From assembly GCA_027943245.1 (NCBI GenBank), contig JANDJZ010000094.1:1-64000 (forward strand): a stretch of 64,000 bases of DNA, given 5' to 3'. Made by a program: the position numbers and the translations under genes. Positions 10,652 to 23,187 of this stretch are shown piece by piece. The DNA is from Acanthamoeba sp. SK_2022b. Lineage: Eukaryota > Discosea > Longamoebia > Acanthamoebidae. Position 1 is the stretch's first letter; each line of letters begins with the position of its first letter. Below the pieces are notes generated by a model. The model was not told the origin of the DNA. It saw only the letters and a list, made by a program, of their open reading frames with translations, and searched no databases.

Positions 10652-11282
10652 TTAGCGACCCTTCTGGCCCTTGGGAGCCTTAGGAGCCTTGGTGGCCTTG
10701 GGCTTGGGGGCGGTGACCTTCTTGCCCTTGGCGGCGGGGGCGGGGGCGGCCTTCTTCTTAAGGTCCTCCTTCTTCTTCTGCCTTTCCTTGATCTCCCTGC
10801 ACATGGGCAGCAATTTGCTCGTCAGACAAAGACTTATACAAAAGATGGCAATAAAGAGGGAGCGTACTTGAGGGCAGCCTCCTTGGCGGCGGCTCTGATC
10901 TCGGGCCTCTGAGCGCGCTTCTGCTTGATCTGGTCGAGGGTGGCACCAACGATGTCCCTCTGGACCTTCACGACCTTCCTGGCCTTCTTCTTCTGGACCT
11001 CCGTGGTGGTGCCCTTCTTGTGGATGCGCCTGTACACGGTCGTCCAGAGCACCTTACGGGGGTTGCTCTTCTTGAGGAACGCCTTCTCAGCCTTGGCGTT
11101 GATGAAGACGAAGGTCTTCATGTCAGTACGGGCATAGCGCCTGCCATGACCGGGGTAGATCTTGTAGCCAGAGAATTGGCAGATTTCAGTCCTAATGGGG
11201 ATCAAAGTAACGCCCGACGTCAGATAACTAACCTACACGCATAGACGGCACAAGGGCAGCGTGGCGGAAGCACGTACTTCAT
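10652..11282 (-). CDS. RPL24: 60S ribosomal protein eL24
   Basis: Three exons: 11278-11282, 10868-11191 and 10652-10796, joining to 474 nt or 157 residues, the same length as the human protein. The N-terminal zinc-ribbon-derived domain is evident (TEICQFSGYKIYPGHGRRYA), followed by RTDMKTFVFINAKAEKAF, NPRKVLWTTVYRR and a Lys/Ala/Pro-rich tail. eL24 binds the 60S subunit at the intersubunit face and bridges to 40S. The first coding exon is only ATGAA, so the start codon is followed at once by an intron. The gene is head to head with the Rac gene. Confidence 0.96.
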
Positions 11283-11823
11283 TTTGTTTCGAGAAGAAAG
11301 ACCAACCGCTTCGGGGCTGATGTGGGATGAGGAGGGGAGAGAAAGAGAAAAAGCAAGCACGGCATTTCCCGCATACTTGGCTCTACAACCCAATCTAGGA
11401 AATTTGGGGTGATCCCGAAAAACATTGCAGAAAATTGCAAAGAAAAGCTTTTTCCTCTCAATACAAGAGAAAAGGTAAAGAAAAGATAAGCAAAAGAGAA
11501 ATTAAAGTCCGGCGTGTTCGCGCTGGTAACCGGTCGGGGCCACAAATTAAAGGTTTTGGAGTCCAAAGCATTAAATCAGCCCATACGAGCCAATAGCGGA
11601 CCTGACGCGGTGGTGTCACAGGGCGTCTGCGGCGACCGGTGCCTGTTAGGCGAAAGAGGTGGCGCCTTGTGTTACCCCACCAAACTTTTGCCTTGCGTTC
11701 GTTTGCGTAACCGACCTTGTCCCTGTTGTTCGTGCTCTCGTCGCCTTCAACAATCCATTTAGCAGCTATCCACCAGCCGCTTCGTAACTCGATCAACTCC
11801 CGTACATCTTTCTCTATTTTGCC
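11283..11823. promoter_or_regulatory. Shared intergenic region eL24/Rac
   Basis: This 541-bp gap separates two divergent genes and must hold both promoters and 5' untranslated regions. Pyrimidine-rich stretches lie before each start. I see no clear TATA box near either ATG. Confidence 0.5.
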
Positions 11824-12708
<885 letters not shown>

Positions 12709-13193
12709 GCGTCCCCTCCACCGTTCTCAATCTCCAACGCAATTATCTCAGTATGTATCCTTCCCATGTATCGCGGTCGATCATTTTGTTCGAGCGATTC
12801 ATCCAATTTTGTACAAATCGCTTATCTCAATCCCCCTTCTCTTCCTCGGCAGCCTTGTTTTAAACGGGTATCCGCTAGGTCCTGTGGCCCACGGCTGGTG
12901 CCATCATCTCCCACCTCGCTGCACCTCTACAACGTTTTGTTCTCTGAATCTAGATTATTTATTCCTGCACGCGGCAGAAGCAAGAGGCCAGCAACTCACC
13001 CATCTCTCACCACGAGAGGGAAGACCAATCTCTATGTAATGTATATATACGACAACGATCAAAATGAACGCTTGGCATCTCTTCCCCACCCCTGTCGTCT
13101 TCTTCCGCCGTTGCAGGTCTTTTCTTTTGCCGCTTTTCTCGTTGCTTTCGTGGTTGGAAGATTTCACACAGCTCCTGTCGCATCCTCTGCAAG
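12709..13193. other. Intergenic region after Rac
   Basis: Contains the Rac 3' untranslated region and the promoter of the next gene. No RNA gene or coding frame is supported. Confidence 0.5.
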
Positions 13194-13936
13194 ATGAGGC
13201 GTCTGTGGCGTATGGCAAAGTTCGCCTGGCAGGAGTACCGAACATTTGGGCACAAGGAGTACGAGCACATTCAGGATCTGCGAAAGAAGGCCGACAATTG
13301 GATTAAGGTTTCGGATGCAGAAGCTCAAGATGTCGCCCGACAGCAGAAGGAACTGTACTCCAAGACCCTTGACCTCTACAAGCTCGCCCTTTCTTCGAAG
13401 AACCCATCGATTCAGGTACGTTACCCATTTAAATTATTTTTTCTATTTTTTTCTTTTTAAATGTGGTTTTTGTGGAGCGTAGCAGCCGTCCAGTGCTTCC
13501 ACAACCGATGCTCGTCTCGCTGCGCTGGGCCAGCGTATGGCCGCCTTCCAAAACGATCCACGCCACCAAGAGGTTGCATACCAACCCTTCTTCAATGCCG
13601 ACTATTCTTGCTGTGGTGATGTTTGCTTACAGCGCTCGGGCAGGTCATCAAGCACATCCAAGCGGGCAAACCTGTAGCTGACGTGGTTGAGGTTCGTTTG
13701 TGTTCCTCACCTCGCCTTTTTTGCTTTGTTTGGCAACTCTTATCACACTATCGACCCCTGCCCCCCCCCTCCCAACAACTCAAACCGACCAGATGCTCCT
13801 CACCTCCGCGGCCAAGGAGAGTGGGAGCGATCGTTCCGCCGTATGGGAAAAGGTGAAGCGAGAGCTCGCCAAGGCCGACAACAGGAAGCAAGATTCAGTT
13901 GCGCGACCCAGCGGCAAGGAACAAGAGGTGAAATAA
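13194..13936 (+). CDS. Small charged protein of unknown function
   Basis: I do not recognise this protein. The ATG at 13194 opens a clear exon to 13415. Later exons start at about 13483 and about 13627, and the last one runs from about 13792 to the stop at 13934-13936. The product is about 165 residues, highly charged and mostly helical, with no signal peptide or membrane span. The N-terminus (MRRLWRMAKFAW) is basic and amphipathic and could act as a mitochondrial presequence. The join between the second and third exons does not resolve to a clean phase by eye, so one boundary is uncertain. Conserved blocks include DARLAALGQRMAAFQNDP and GQVIKHIQAGKPV. Confidence 0.6.
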
Positions 13937-14220
13937 ATCATTGCCTCGAAGCAGCGCAGTCTTTCTGTCCGCGCACAGCTGGAACTCAGTGTTTGGTCAG
14001 CATGCTGTGGCGCCTAGTGTCACTTTCCATTGGAGGATATCTACAGCCCAAAAAAGGGGCCAATGTACATCCAATGTACAACACACCATCACCCAATGGC
14101 CAAAACTGGTAGCAGAGTAATTCACGTGGCCGAGGATGCTTGGAAGAGGGGGGGGGGGGGGCACGAAGAGATGCTATTCACACAGAGCCGTATGTACATT
14201 AATACACCACCCCGAGAGCT

Positions 14221-15197
14221 TTAGACCCTCCCAGTGGAAGCAGGAATGATGGTTAGATCAGTGTCAATGTCGTCCATGACAGCTTCGCCTGTCCCAACCT
14301 CGGTGGGCGCCGTCGCTGAAGCAACAGCCACAGTTGCGGTCACCTGCGCGACCTCGTGACTCTTCTTGACCATCGCCGGTCCCGTCCTGCCAACAATCAT
14401 AACCATCACGATGAACGAGACATTAGCTGGACGCGTAATGTGGCAGCGCGCCCAACAAAATCCAATGAAAACGAACCTATGAAGGGAGAGGATCTTGATG
14501 AAGAGGTCGATCCTCTGCTCCAGAATGGTCTTGTAGGTGCGGAGCTTGGCCAGGTCAAAGTCGTACTGCGGGGTGCGAAACGAGGCCAGCCTGCGCATAC
14601 CAACGCGAGTGGCGGTGGTGAGGGGAGGGCCAGGCCAAGGGCAAGCGCGCGGCGGTGGTTGGGAGAGGGCCATTGGCGAACCAGCGCTGGGTGTTGTGGT
14701 ACTCGGTCTCCTTGTTGAGACGCTCGAGGGTGAGGCGAATCTTGTCAAGCATGTCCACGATGTTGTTGAGGGCGATGCCCGCTGCCTCGTCCGCCTTGAG
14801 GTCGTCCGGCACGTCCTTCACCAGGGCGCCCACCGTCTGTAGCATGGGCACGATGTCCAGCTGCGCAGGCAACACAGAGAAGAGAATAAAATCGAATTTA
14901 AGCTGATGCTGATTTGTAGATGGATTCTGAGACGCGCACCTTGTCCAGTTCTTCGTCGAGGAGCGGGTGGGAAACGATGCTGTCCATTACTCCAAAGAGC
15001 TGCGAGACGGAGCGTGCGGCAAGCCCACTCTCAATGGCCTTCACCAAACCAACACCTGCGCCAAGCAAAAGGGCCTCCATGTGGGAATTGATTGCAGAAA
15101 AGGCCTTGTGTTTGCTCGATTGTGTGGCTGTGGATTGAAGTAATCTAATCGCGTTTGCTGCTCTGGCGGGAGTTGTTTGCTTCTGAAGAAGATTCAT
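14221..15197 (-). CDS. Helical protein of unknown function, possibly mitochondrial
   Basis: I do not recognise this protein. Four exons on the minus strand run from the ATG at 15197 to the stop at 14221. The first exon ends at DEELDK near 14940, the second begins LDIVPMLQTV and the third begins YDFDLAKLRTYK. The N-terminus (about 30 residues rich in Gln, Thr, Ala and Arg) resembles a mitochondrial targeting sequence. The middle is helical with a small-residue stretch (LLLGAGVGLVKAI). The last exon is rich in Ala, Thr and Val with an acidic end. It is followed upstream by a tRNA-Gly gene whose transcription runs the same way. Confidence 0.6.
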
Positions 15198-15285
15198 GGT
15201 GCAAAAATGACGGAAACCAAGTACGGCGACAGAAATTTCCGCGGAAGCGCGCTGTGTTCGTACACAGCGGCATGAGTAAAAGATA

Positions 15286-15356
15286 TGCATCCGCCGGGAA
15301 TTGAACCCGGGTCTCCCGCGTGGCAGGCGGAAATCTTGCCACTGGACCACGGATGC
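15286..15356 (-). tRNA. tRNA-Gly (GCC), copy 2
   Basis: Identical over 71 nt to the copies at 1945-2015 and 29556-29626, with the same AGCA upstream and TATCTTTT downstream. It lies about 90 bp upstream of the start of the gene at 14221-15197. Confidence 0.96.
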
Positions 15357-15661
15357 TGCTTGTTGCGCAGAAGTACATACTTGAACCGCAACACACGAGC
15401 TACACCGGATGATAGCCTTGTTGTGCCTCGTGCTATGATGGCAGTGTCTCCAGCGCTGGTTGCATTCTGGCGCTCATGGCCTCTTATGTACGCACTTCTT
15501 CTGGGCGGTTGTAAGGGTTGTGCCAACTCTCGACCTTAGCCGTCCGTGCTGAGACGTCACCGGGTGTCAACCTGCCCGAGATCGGCACAACCAGCGCCAC
15601 TGCCGCTGGCTGCCGGTGTTTTGTTCGCCCAGAACGCACACTGCCAAACAAACTCACAAGC

Positions 15662-16600
15662 ATGGAGCCAAGAGCACGAAGCAACTTCAGGGCACAACAA
15701 GCGGCTGGGGCAGATGCCTGGGCTCAGAGGGCAGGCAACGGCCCGAGAAACAATGGTGGTTTCTTCAGTGGCTGGGGCGGCGGTGCGCGGCCAGAGCACG
15801 GTGGCGGTGGTGGCTTCTTCAGTGGCTGGGGTGGCGGAGACCAGCAGCAACACCACCAGCAACACCACCAGCAGCATCAGCAGCAGTGGGGAGGTGGAGG
15901 CTATGGGCAGCAGTACCCACAGCAAGGGGGCGGCCACTACGGCTACAACGAACAGCAAGCGCCAGCTCCAGGGGCACAGGGCGCCAATCCATGGGGTCCC
16001 TTTGCCAACATCCAACTGACGCCCACAACCATCGCCAAGCTCTTTGCCAGGTGTGCCACGTTCTTTTCTTCACGCTGTGTTGGACTTGCAGGAGCTGCAC
16101 TTACGCTGTTGACTTCTGTAGTTTGTTGATTGATGCAATCGGCTTTGCGACATACGCGGTGCCGGTGCTGGGGGAGGCTGGCGATGCCGTGTGGGCGCCC
16201 ATCAGCGGCTTCCTCATCTATCTCCTCTACGGCAACGTGTGGCTCGCTGGCGCAGGGTAGGCGTCCTTTGCCTTTTTCCCAGTCTTTCTCCCTTCTTTAT
16301 CTTCTTCTAACCCCACGCCCGGCAGCTTTGTGGAGGAGCTGATGCCTGGCCTAGACTTCATCCCGACCGCCACCCTCGGTACTTCATCCCACTTGGACAT
16401 CACCACCCCCTTTTCATCTTTGCTCGCTTTCGTTCTTTTTGTCTCGTGCCCCTCCTCCCTTCGCTCTTCTCACGCACGGACGCGACGCGTGTCCAGCGTG
16501 GGTGGCCGACAACACGGGCCTACTGCGGGCAGGCCAACAGTTTGGCTTCCTACGCAACCTCTACTCCATGTTTGGCGGCGGCGGCGGCCCAGCGCGCTAG
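15662..16600 (+). CDS. Gly/Gln/His-rich protein with C-terminal membrane domain
   Basis: Four exons: 15662-16050, then exons beginning near 16122, 16326 and 16500, with the stop at 16598-16600. The N-terminal half is low complexity, with two FFSGWGGG repeats, a run of QQHHQQ type and Gly/Tyr/Gln-rich sequence that resembles prion-like or phase-separating segments. The C-terminal half is hydrophobic: a LIDAIGFATYAVPVLGEAGD segment, WAPISGFLIYLLYG, FVEELMPGLDFIPTAT and AWVADNTG. This pattern resembles small bacterial membrane proteins of unknown function that share the GEA.D..WAP and IPTAT segments (from memory, not searched). The cellular location is unknown. Confidence 0.7.
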
Positions 16601-16978
16601 CTACGAGACGACGACAGCCCGAAAGCAAGTGGAGCAGAGCGGTGGCGGCGGCTGTGTATTCCTTAGGCATACCGAATCTAAATAACAAAGCCCAAAAGAT
16701 GTACAAAGGAAAGAACACAGGGCAACCGAGAGGTAGAGGTCGGGAGAGGTCGGAGAAGAGAACAAATAGCGTAGATGATACAACGCGCACCACTACAAAA
16801 AAATAGGACAGAAGAGAGCAAAGGCAGAGCAGAGGTGGAAGAGAGGCACGCTTGGGGGTAGCGGATCAATCGCAACGCTCCCGCCTGCGTGTGTCTCTTG
16901 GCAGCGTAGGGGGGTGGGGTGTAGTAGTGATGGTAGTGGTGACGGAGGGACGGACAAAAAGGCAGGGCGCAGCACTCC

Positions 16979-19900
16979 TCAGTTGGACTTCTTGAGGTTG
17001 AACTGCTGCTTGGCCTCCTCCATCTTGTCCAACAACATCTTCTTGGTCTCCGTCGTACGTTTCTAGTAGCATAGAAGAAGAAGGAGAAGGAGAGGAAGTG
17101 AGTGGGGGGGGGGGTGGATCCACGTGGGGCTGAGCGCTCGACGGCGTACCTTGAAGCTGTCGATCTCGGTCATGACCTTGGTCTCCAGCTCCTTTACGCG
17201 GGAGGAGAGCACCGGGCTCTGCTCGATCGTTTCCTTGACGATCGACTGCACACAACACGCGAGAGCTCATAGGGTCAACACGACAGCCAACCGGCGGGGG
17301 CGCAAACTGCGAAGGGGACCAAGCGCGAACCTGAATCGCCTGAGCGGCGCCGGACCGAGGGCGAACCTTCTCACCGTAGAGCTTGCTCATGTGAGGCCTG
17401 GAGGGAGGGGCGTGAGAGGCGTTCTCGTTGATTTTTTATTTTATTTTATTTTATTGTATTTATTTGAGTAAAACCAATATCAGAAATCAAATTGAATTTT
17501 AATGAATTGAAAACAAAAAATAAAATATAATAGAGAAAGGAGGTGGCTCGTACTTTTCGACCTTGGCGATGAAGAGCCAGTTGCACAGATGAGAGAACAG
17601 GGCCAGAGCAAACACAATGCCGCTGTTCGCAATCAACGCCGCTGTTGGTGGGACAAAAAGCCGTGCCGTGTCAGGTAAACAGGACGAGGCAATGAAGAAG
17701 AAGAGGCGCGCACAAAAATGAAGAGAGAGAGAGAGAGGAGGAGGGAGGAACGAACTTCCGTAGTAGCCGGCGAAACCGGTGACGACCTCGGGGTTGTTGA
17801 TGAACCGGTAGATGCCCGTGTAGTAGAGCTTGGAGGGGACCTCGTCGATGAAGAAATCGCCGTAGAACCAACCGAACTCGCCCAGCACCTCGAACGTGGA
17901 GACCGAGCTCCACAGGTTGATGCCGATCAGGACCACGCCGATGGTCTGCTGCATCCAGTAGAAGTTGTTGGTGCGGAGATCAAACACGTTCTCGGGCACG
18001 TCGGCCAGCTTGTAGGCGCAGCAGAAGAAGCTCACCCACGTCATCGTGAGCGAAAGGTTGAAGAGCCTGTGGTGGTGGTGGTGGTGGTGGTGGTGGTGGT
18101 GGTGGTGGTGGTGGTGGTGGTGGTGAGGAATGTGACCGTTAGTGAGTGGAATGCGTGTGCGTGTGTGTGATGACACAGGCGTACTTTTTCCAGTTGCGGA
18201 AAGCCTGGCGCTTGGTGTAGCCCTTCTCGAAGTAGGTCGCGATCCAGCCCTTATCGAACGACTGGCGGTAGAGGATGTAGCCCATGCCGAACGAGTGGAT
18301 GCACCGCCACACCACCGCTTGGCTGCACGTGGGCGACACGCACGACACACGTTCGCACAAGAGATAAACTCGAGTCTTAGGGCCGTGCGTGTACACGCAC
18401 ACGTAGACGCACACGACACGGGGCATGAAGAGAAGGTGTGTCGACATACACGACGTAGAATATGGGGTGAAGGTCCATGAAGACGGTGATGACGCTGTAG
18501 AAGAGGATCAACGACATGAATAAATCGGAGGACCTGATAGGCGTGCGTTTGAGTGAGTGAGTGAGCGAGTGAGTGAATGAATGAGCTCTCGCCCACGCGA
18601 CACGCGATAACGCGAGGAGCGAGCGCTTACCGGAGGGGGTTGAAGTTGTAGAAGACGATGAGGTCCTTGCGGAAGTAGCCGGTCTTGGCGCCGTACAGCA
18701 CGGTCTGGGTCTGGGTATCGGGGTCCTCCACCATGTCGGGGTAGATCTGTTCACGTCGTGGGTGGAGGAGGGGGGGGGAGAGAGAGAGAGGGTTGAGCGC
18801 ATCGTCGAGAGCCGAGAGCGGCCAGGCCACCCATCGCACGACGAACCTTCTTGATGTGCGGAGTCTCGACGAGGTTGAGGAAGAAGAGCTGGCAGATGTG
18901 AGCGAACAGCGACACGTACAGGATCGTGTACGACTGGCCGATCAGGGACGCGCCGTACATGAACAGGTAGCTGTGAAGAGGCGAAGACGAGAACGAGCAT
19001 CGGTTTAGCCGAGGAGCGGATGGCGGAGAGAGCGGTTGGGGGGAAGAGGGAGTGTAGGCCTTGGCGTACCCCAGAGTGTACATAGGATGAGGGAAGATCG
19101 AGAACACGCGGTTGAAGGTCAGAGAACGCTCCATCATGAAGAAGAAGTCGCCCCAGTCTGCACACCACACGATCACGATGGCGATGAGCACAAAGTGAAG
19201 GAAGCTCGGCGCCGGCAAAGGTGGCCGCGCGTACACCAGGCGTAGTCCTCGACGACGCGGTAGGCGTCCATCTTGGCCCACACACTGAACCCGATGAGAG
19301 CCGCTCCGACCTGATGGAAAGAGAAGGGGAAAAGCAAAGGAAAGCGAGAGCGGAGGTGAGCGAGAGCGGAGACGAGAGAGCAGCTGCGGGAAACGAGCAG
19401 GTTTCGCGGTCGTACCACGTAGGACAGGAGGACGAGGCCATCGACTTGGATTTGCCAGGGCCAGTCGGCGAACACCACGCACATGAGGACGTAGGAGGCG
19501 AGGTCCATCGCCAGGACGAGGTCCACGAGCAATCGCCACGCCAGCCACGCGTTGAAGCCGGCCGGACATTGCTGCGCGGTTACACGACGCACGACGACAA
19601 TTAGGACCAAAAATGTTGTTCAAATAATAAATAAATAAATAAAAATATTAAGGCGCGAGACGACGGAGGTAAACTGGAGTCCTACCTTGTAGTCGTAGTC
19701 GGGGCCCATGTCGGAGGAAACGAGCTTCTTGAAGATGCCGTAGAAGGTGGCATCGGGGTGGGTCATCTTGTTCCACCACTTGGTGAAGAGCGACGAGGTG
19801 GACTGCTTGTAGAGCAGGTAGCCCAACCCCGCATCGTAGGCCAATCGCCAAAACGCGAAGAAGGCGACGTAGAACTGCCAAAAAACGAACGCGAGTCAGC

Positions 19901-20496
19901 ACAAAGCAGTGATGCGCGGCAAGGATGATGTTGAATAGAGATGGAGAATGTACCCATTTCGGGAGTGGCATAAAGACCAAGAAGAGGCAGATGCCGCCCG
20001 CCAGCCACTTCAGGAAGCTGGTCACGCACAGCTTGAAGAATTGCTTCTCAAACGGGTTGGGCGTCTTCGGCACCGTAAACCCTGCATCGGCACGAAATGT
20101 AAATTAATTTTGCACACAAAAAATCCACAAATTAAATCGGCAAGCCGAAGCAGTCCCTACGGCGAGGGTAAGCGTACGTTCACCCTCCGTGGTAACTCCC
20201 ATGTATACCGCATTCGTGCTGGAATCCTTGCGATTCGTGGTGGTTTGAGCGGAGACAACTGGGATTTCCTCCTCGGTCGCTTTTCGCTGTCGCAACGCGC
20301 TCTCTTCCACGGCACCCTCTACTGCCTTCTCTTGGCATTGCTGTTGGTCTTCTACAACATCGAGGTCCCCATTGGCCTCCTTCTCATTGCTTGTAGAAGG
20401 TTGGTTCTCTTCAACGATTTCAGCATCCTCGGGCTTTGTCTCATCCGATGGCACAGGCGCCAGGTCCTGGAGGCGTTCAGCCTCCTCGCTACTCAT
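16979..20496 (-). CDS. CHO2: Phosphatidylethanolamine N-methyltransferase (CHO2/PEM1 type)
   Basis: About thirteen exons from the ATG at 20496 to the stop at 16979 encode a large multipass ER enzyme. It transfers methyl groups from S-adenosylmethionine to phosphatidylethanolamine on the way to phosphatidylcholine. Diagnostic blocks are PKTPNPFEKQFFK after an acidic N-terminal tail, DWPWQIQVDGLVLLSYVV, IGFSVWAKMDAYRVVEDYAW, WGDFFFMMERSLTF, FSIFPHPMYTLGYA, a second methyltransferase-like repeat with GYILYRQSF, and FGWFYGDFFID. The last exons continue EKPHMSKLYGEKVR and end in a Lys-rich coiled coil. The acidic first exon (about 105 residues) is not conserved. The gene is head to head with NDC80, 305 bp apart. 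An intron near 18070 holds a GTG repeat. Confidence 0.88.
18071..18124. repeat. (GTG)n trinucleotide microsatellite
   Basis: About 18 uninterrupted GGT units in a CHO2 intron; on the coding strand it reads CAC/ACC. Confidence 0.95.
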
Positions 20497-20801
20497 GCTT
20501 GGGCACAGCCAGCGACGGAATCACAAGACAGAGGCAAAGAGTAGCCCCACACACCGCCCCGTGAAGTATGAAGTGCCTTCTGGCTGACGTGGCCAGCACC
20601 TTTCTCTGTTGTTTCTGGCGGATTTGCATCTGGGATCATCGGCTGAAACGATTTCCCAAATCGTTTGCGAAACTTTCCGATGACCGAACGTTCAGGACTG
20701 TTCCCGCCAAAACAGGTCACTCGCAACGGCAAGCCGCCCGTTGGCTTGTTGCTACCAGATCGCATCGCGTGAAGCTGTGAGCTGAATCATCTGCACGAAC
20801 A
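20497..20801. promoter_or_regulatory. Bidirectional promoter CHO2/NDC80 with E2F-like site and inverted repeat
   Basis: This 305-bp region separates two divergent genes. TTCCCGCCAA at 20701-20710, within GTTCCCGCCAAAAC, matches the E2F/DP consensus used for cell-cycle genes. A perfect inverted repeat of AAACGATTT (20646-20654) and AAATCGTTT (20658-20666) with a 3-bp spacer lies 35 bp to its left. No TATA box is evident. Use of the E2F-like site by NDC80, a mitotic gene, is inferred. Confidence 0.55.
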
Positions 20802-23187
20802 ATGAGCAATCGAAGGGGAACGCTCGCGAATATTACAAATCTGCAGGGCCGGCAATCAATGCTCGGTCCGCCGGCGCGAACCAAGCCAGGGGAAGGAGTC
20901 GACCTCAGGCCCAACCCCAGATCCACCCTGAGCGGCCTGCCGCGCCCGTCTCTTGGGCCTCGTGCCTCGATTCAGAATCCGAGGGCCTCTCTCATCCCAT
21001 CAAGCCGGCCCTCACTCAACCAGAGCGGCATTCGGCGCCTGAATGCCTCCTCAATGGCCGTTGGTGGCCAGAGGAAGGATCCTCGCGATTGGAAGGACAA
21101 GGGGTTCATCGTCACGTGCCAGAAGCGGTTGATGAAGTTCTTCTCAGAGTCAGGCTTCCCGTACGCGCTGGGACCCAAGACGCTCACCTCACCATCGAAC
21201 AAGGAATTCTTCCAGATGTTCCAATTCCTGTACCAGCGCTTCGATCCTTCCTACAAGTTCGGGGCCAAGCCCGAAGATGAGATCCTCCCGCTGCTCACTG
21301 GCCTCAGCTACCCCTTCAAGATCACCAAAGTGCGTTATTCGTGAGGCCATCGCGTCAATGAGGCACTAATGCTTGGCTTCTACGCAGAACTCGCTCATAA
21401 CGCCGGGAGCTCCTCACGTGTGGCCTTCCCTGATGGGAGCGCTCCTATGGATGACCGAGCTTCTGGAGTACAGCGAGATCGTGGGCCGACACCAAGACGA
21501 TGGCTTCGGTACGACATCACTTGAGCTCCTCCGGCACTTGTACTCCCAGACAACTTACCACACCTCTGCGCAGGCAACGAGGAGGAAGACAGGGATAAAT
21601 GGACGTGCACCTTCATCGCTCAGGTATATGAGGCATGGCTGAATGGCGATGACCAAGAGTATGACCGTCTCCACGGGGACGTGATTAGCTTCTATGGTAC
21701 GTGTCTTCTCCGCGTTGATTACCAGCGTGGCCTTTTCGTTCATCTAACATGTGACTTCGGGCCGGCAGAGTCGAGGAGGGAGATGGCGATCTCGAGTGTC
21801 CAAGATTTGAGCAAATCGATCGAGGCCCTCACCAAGGCGATCGACGAGATCGAAAACGCTCCCGTGCGTTCCTGTCCCGCTCTCGCTAACCATTGTGTGG
21901 ATCAGATGCTAACGAAACTGATCTCCATTTCTGCGTACAGCCGCGTGTCAAGGCGCTGACCGTCAAGAAGAACGATTTCCTGAAGGATATCGGCAAGTTC
22001 AAGAACTTTGCCGCCGCTATGCAAGATCAGAAAGACGCCGTCGTAGCTGCCATCGCGGAGATGAACGGCACCATCGAGGCCGAGCGTACGGCTACACTTT
22101 GGTGATAATGGTTTCCAGTTGGGATGGTTGGCTTAACCGACATCCCGTTGTGTTACAGAACGTGAGCTTGAACAGCGCCAAAGGGAGAACCAAGAGCTGC
22201 AGGCCATCATTGATGCACAGGACATCACGCCTGCGGATGTGGAGCGAATGATGTCCGCGAGGCAGACCCTCGAGCAGTCACTGCAGCTTCTCTGCGAGCA
22301 GCGAGAGAGCATCCAGAAGGACGTGTGGACACGGTAAGTCCTTTCCCAAATGTTTGTTGTCCGTTTTCCATCGCAATCCTCCTGACTCGTGCACTGCGAC
22401 CCGCCACTATAGTGAAGTGGAGGTCCAGAAGGCCTCGGATAGCTTGGACCGAGCGATCAGCATGTTCAACACGACGGCGACGAACCTGCGGTTGGTCGGA
22501 GCGTCGGCCAAGTACCCGAAGGACGTCATCGGGGACAGCTTCAAACTCATCACCTTTGCTCCGCACGCGCCTACCGCCGATCGGATGCTCAACTGCTCGA
22601 TCAAGCAGGACATCAAGCCCTGCCTGTTCAAGCTCAAGGATCACCTGCTCGAGAAGGCCAAGGCGCTCCACGACAGGTACATGGACACCCACATGGAGCT
22701 GGAGGCCGTCTGCGAGACCGTGGACGAGCAGCGGGAGAGCGTCAACGCCATTGAGGCCAAGCTGCAACTCTCTGTCCAGTCCTACCGCACCAACAAGCAC
22801 TCGATCGCCGAAGCCGCCAAACGAAGCCGTACGCTTTCCCCCCCCCTCCCCAACGCACGCCATTGAATTGTTTGCTCGCCTTTTTGCTGATCGCGCTGCT
22901 GCTACGTTTCTTCTACAGAGGCCGAGGTGGAGAACATTCGACAGGAGGCCAAGAAGACGAGGGCCGACGTGGCGACGATGTGGGCGCAGAGCGAGAGGGC
23001 CGTGCAGGGGGCCGGCGAGACTGTCGAGGAGTATGAGAGGAACTGCACGCGAGAGAGGGAGGCCATGATGCAGGTCATCACCGAGACCCTCGGTGCGTTG
23101 ATGGAGCATAAGAGCACCATCACCGACACCTTGGTCGCTCTCAACCAGAGGCTCGACGAAGAACTGGCCGCCTGCTCCAACCTCTGA
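20802..23187 (+). CDS. NDC80: Kinetochore protein NDC80 (HEC1)
   Basis: About eight exons from the ATG at 20802 to the stop at 23187. The N-terminal tail is basic and rich in Arg, Pro and Ser, as expected for the Aurora-regulated microtubule-binding tail. A calponin-homology domain follows, recognisable from GFIVTCQKRLMKFFSESGFP, FLYQRFDPSY and SLMGALLWMTELLEY. After it come a long coiled coil (QDLSKSIEALTKAIDEIE and onwards), a less helical block around FAPHAPTADRML, and a final coiled coil ending in ACSNL. NDC80 with NUF2, SPC24 and SPC25 joins kinetochores to spindle microtubules. The divergent CHO2 promoter region carries an E2F-like site. The C-terminal coiled coil binds SPC24/SPC25 in other species. 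Confidence 0.93.

Noticed and set aside
16979..17390. A separate 79-residue coiled-coil protein beginning MSKLYGEK
   Set aside because: The upstream CHO2 exon ends VEK in phase with PHMSKLYGEK, and CHO2 homologues continue in the same way, so it is the CHO2 C-terminus.
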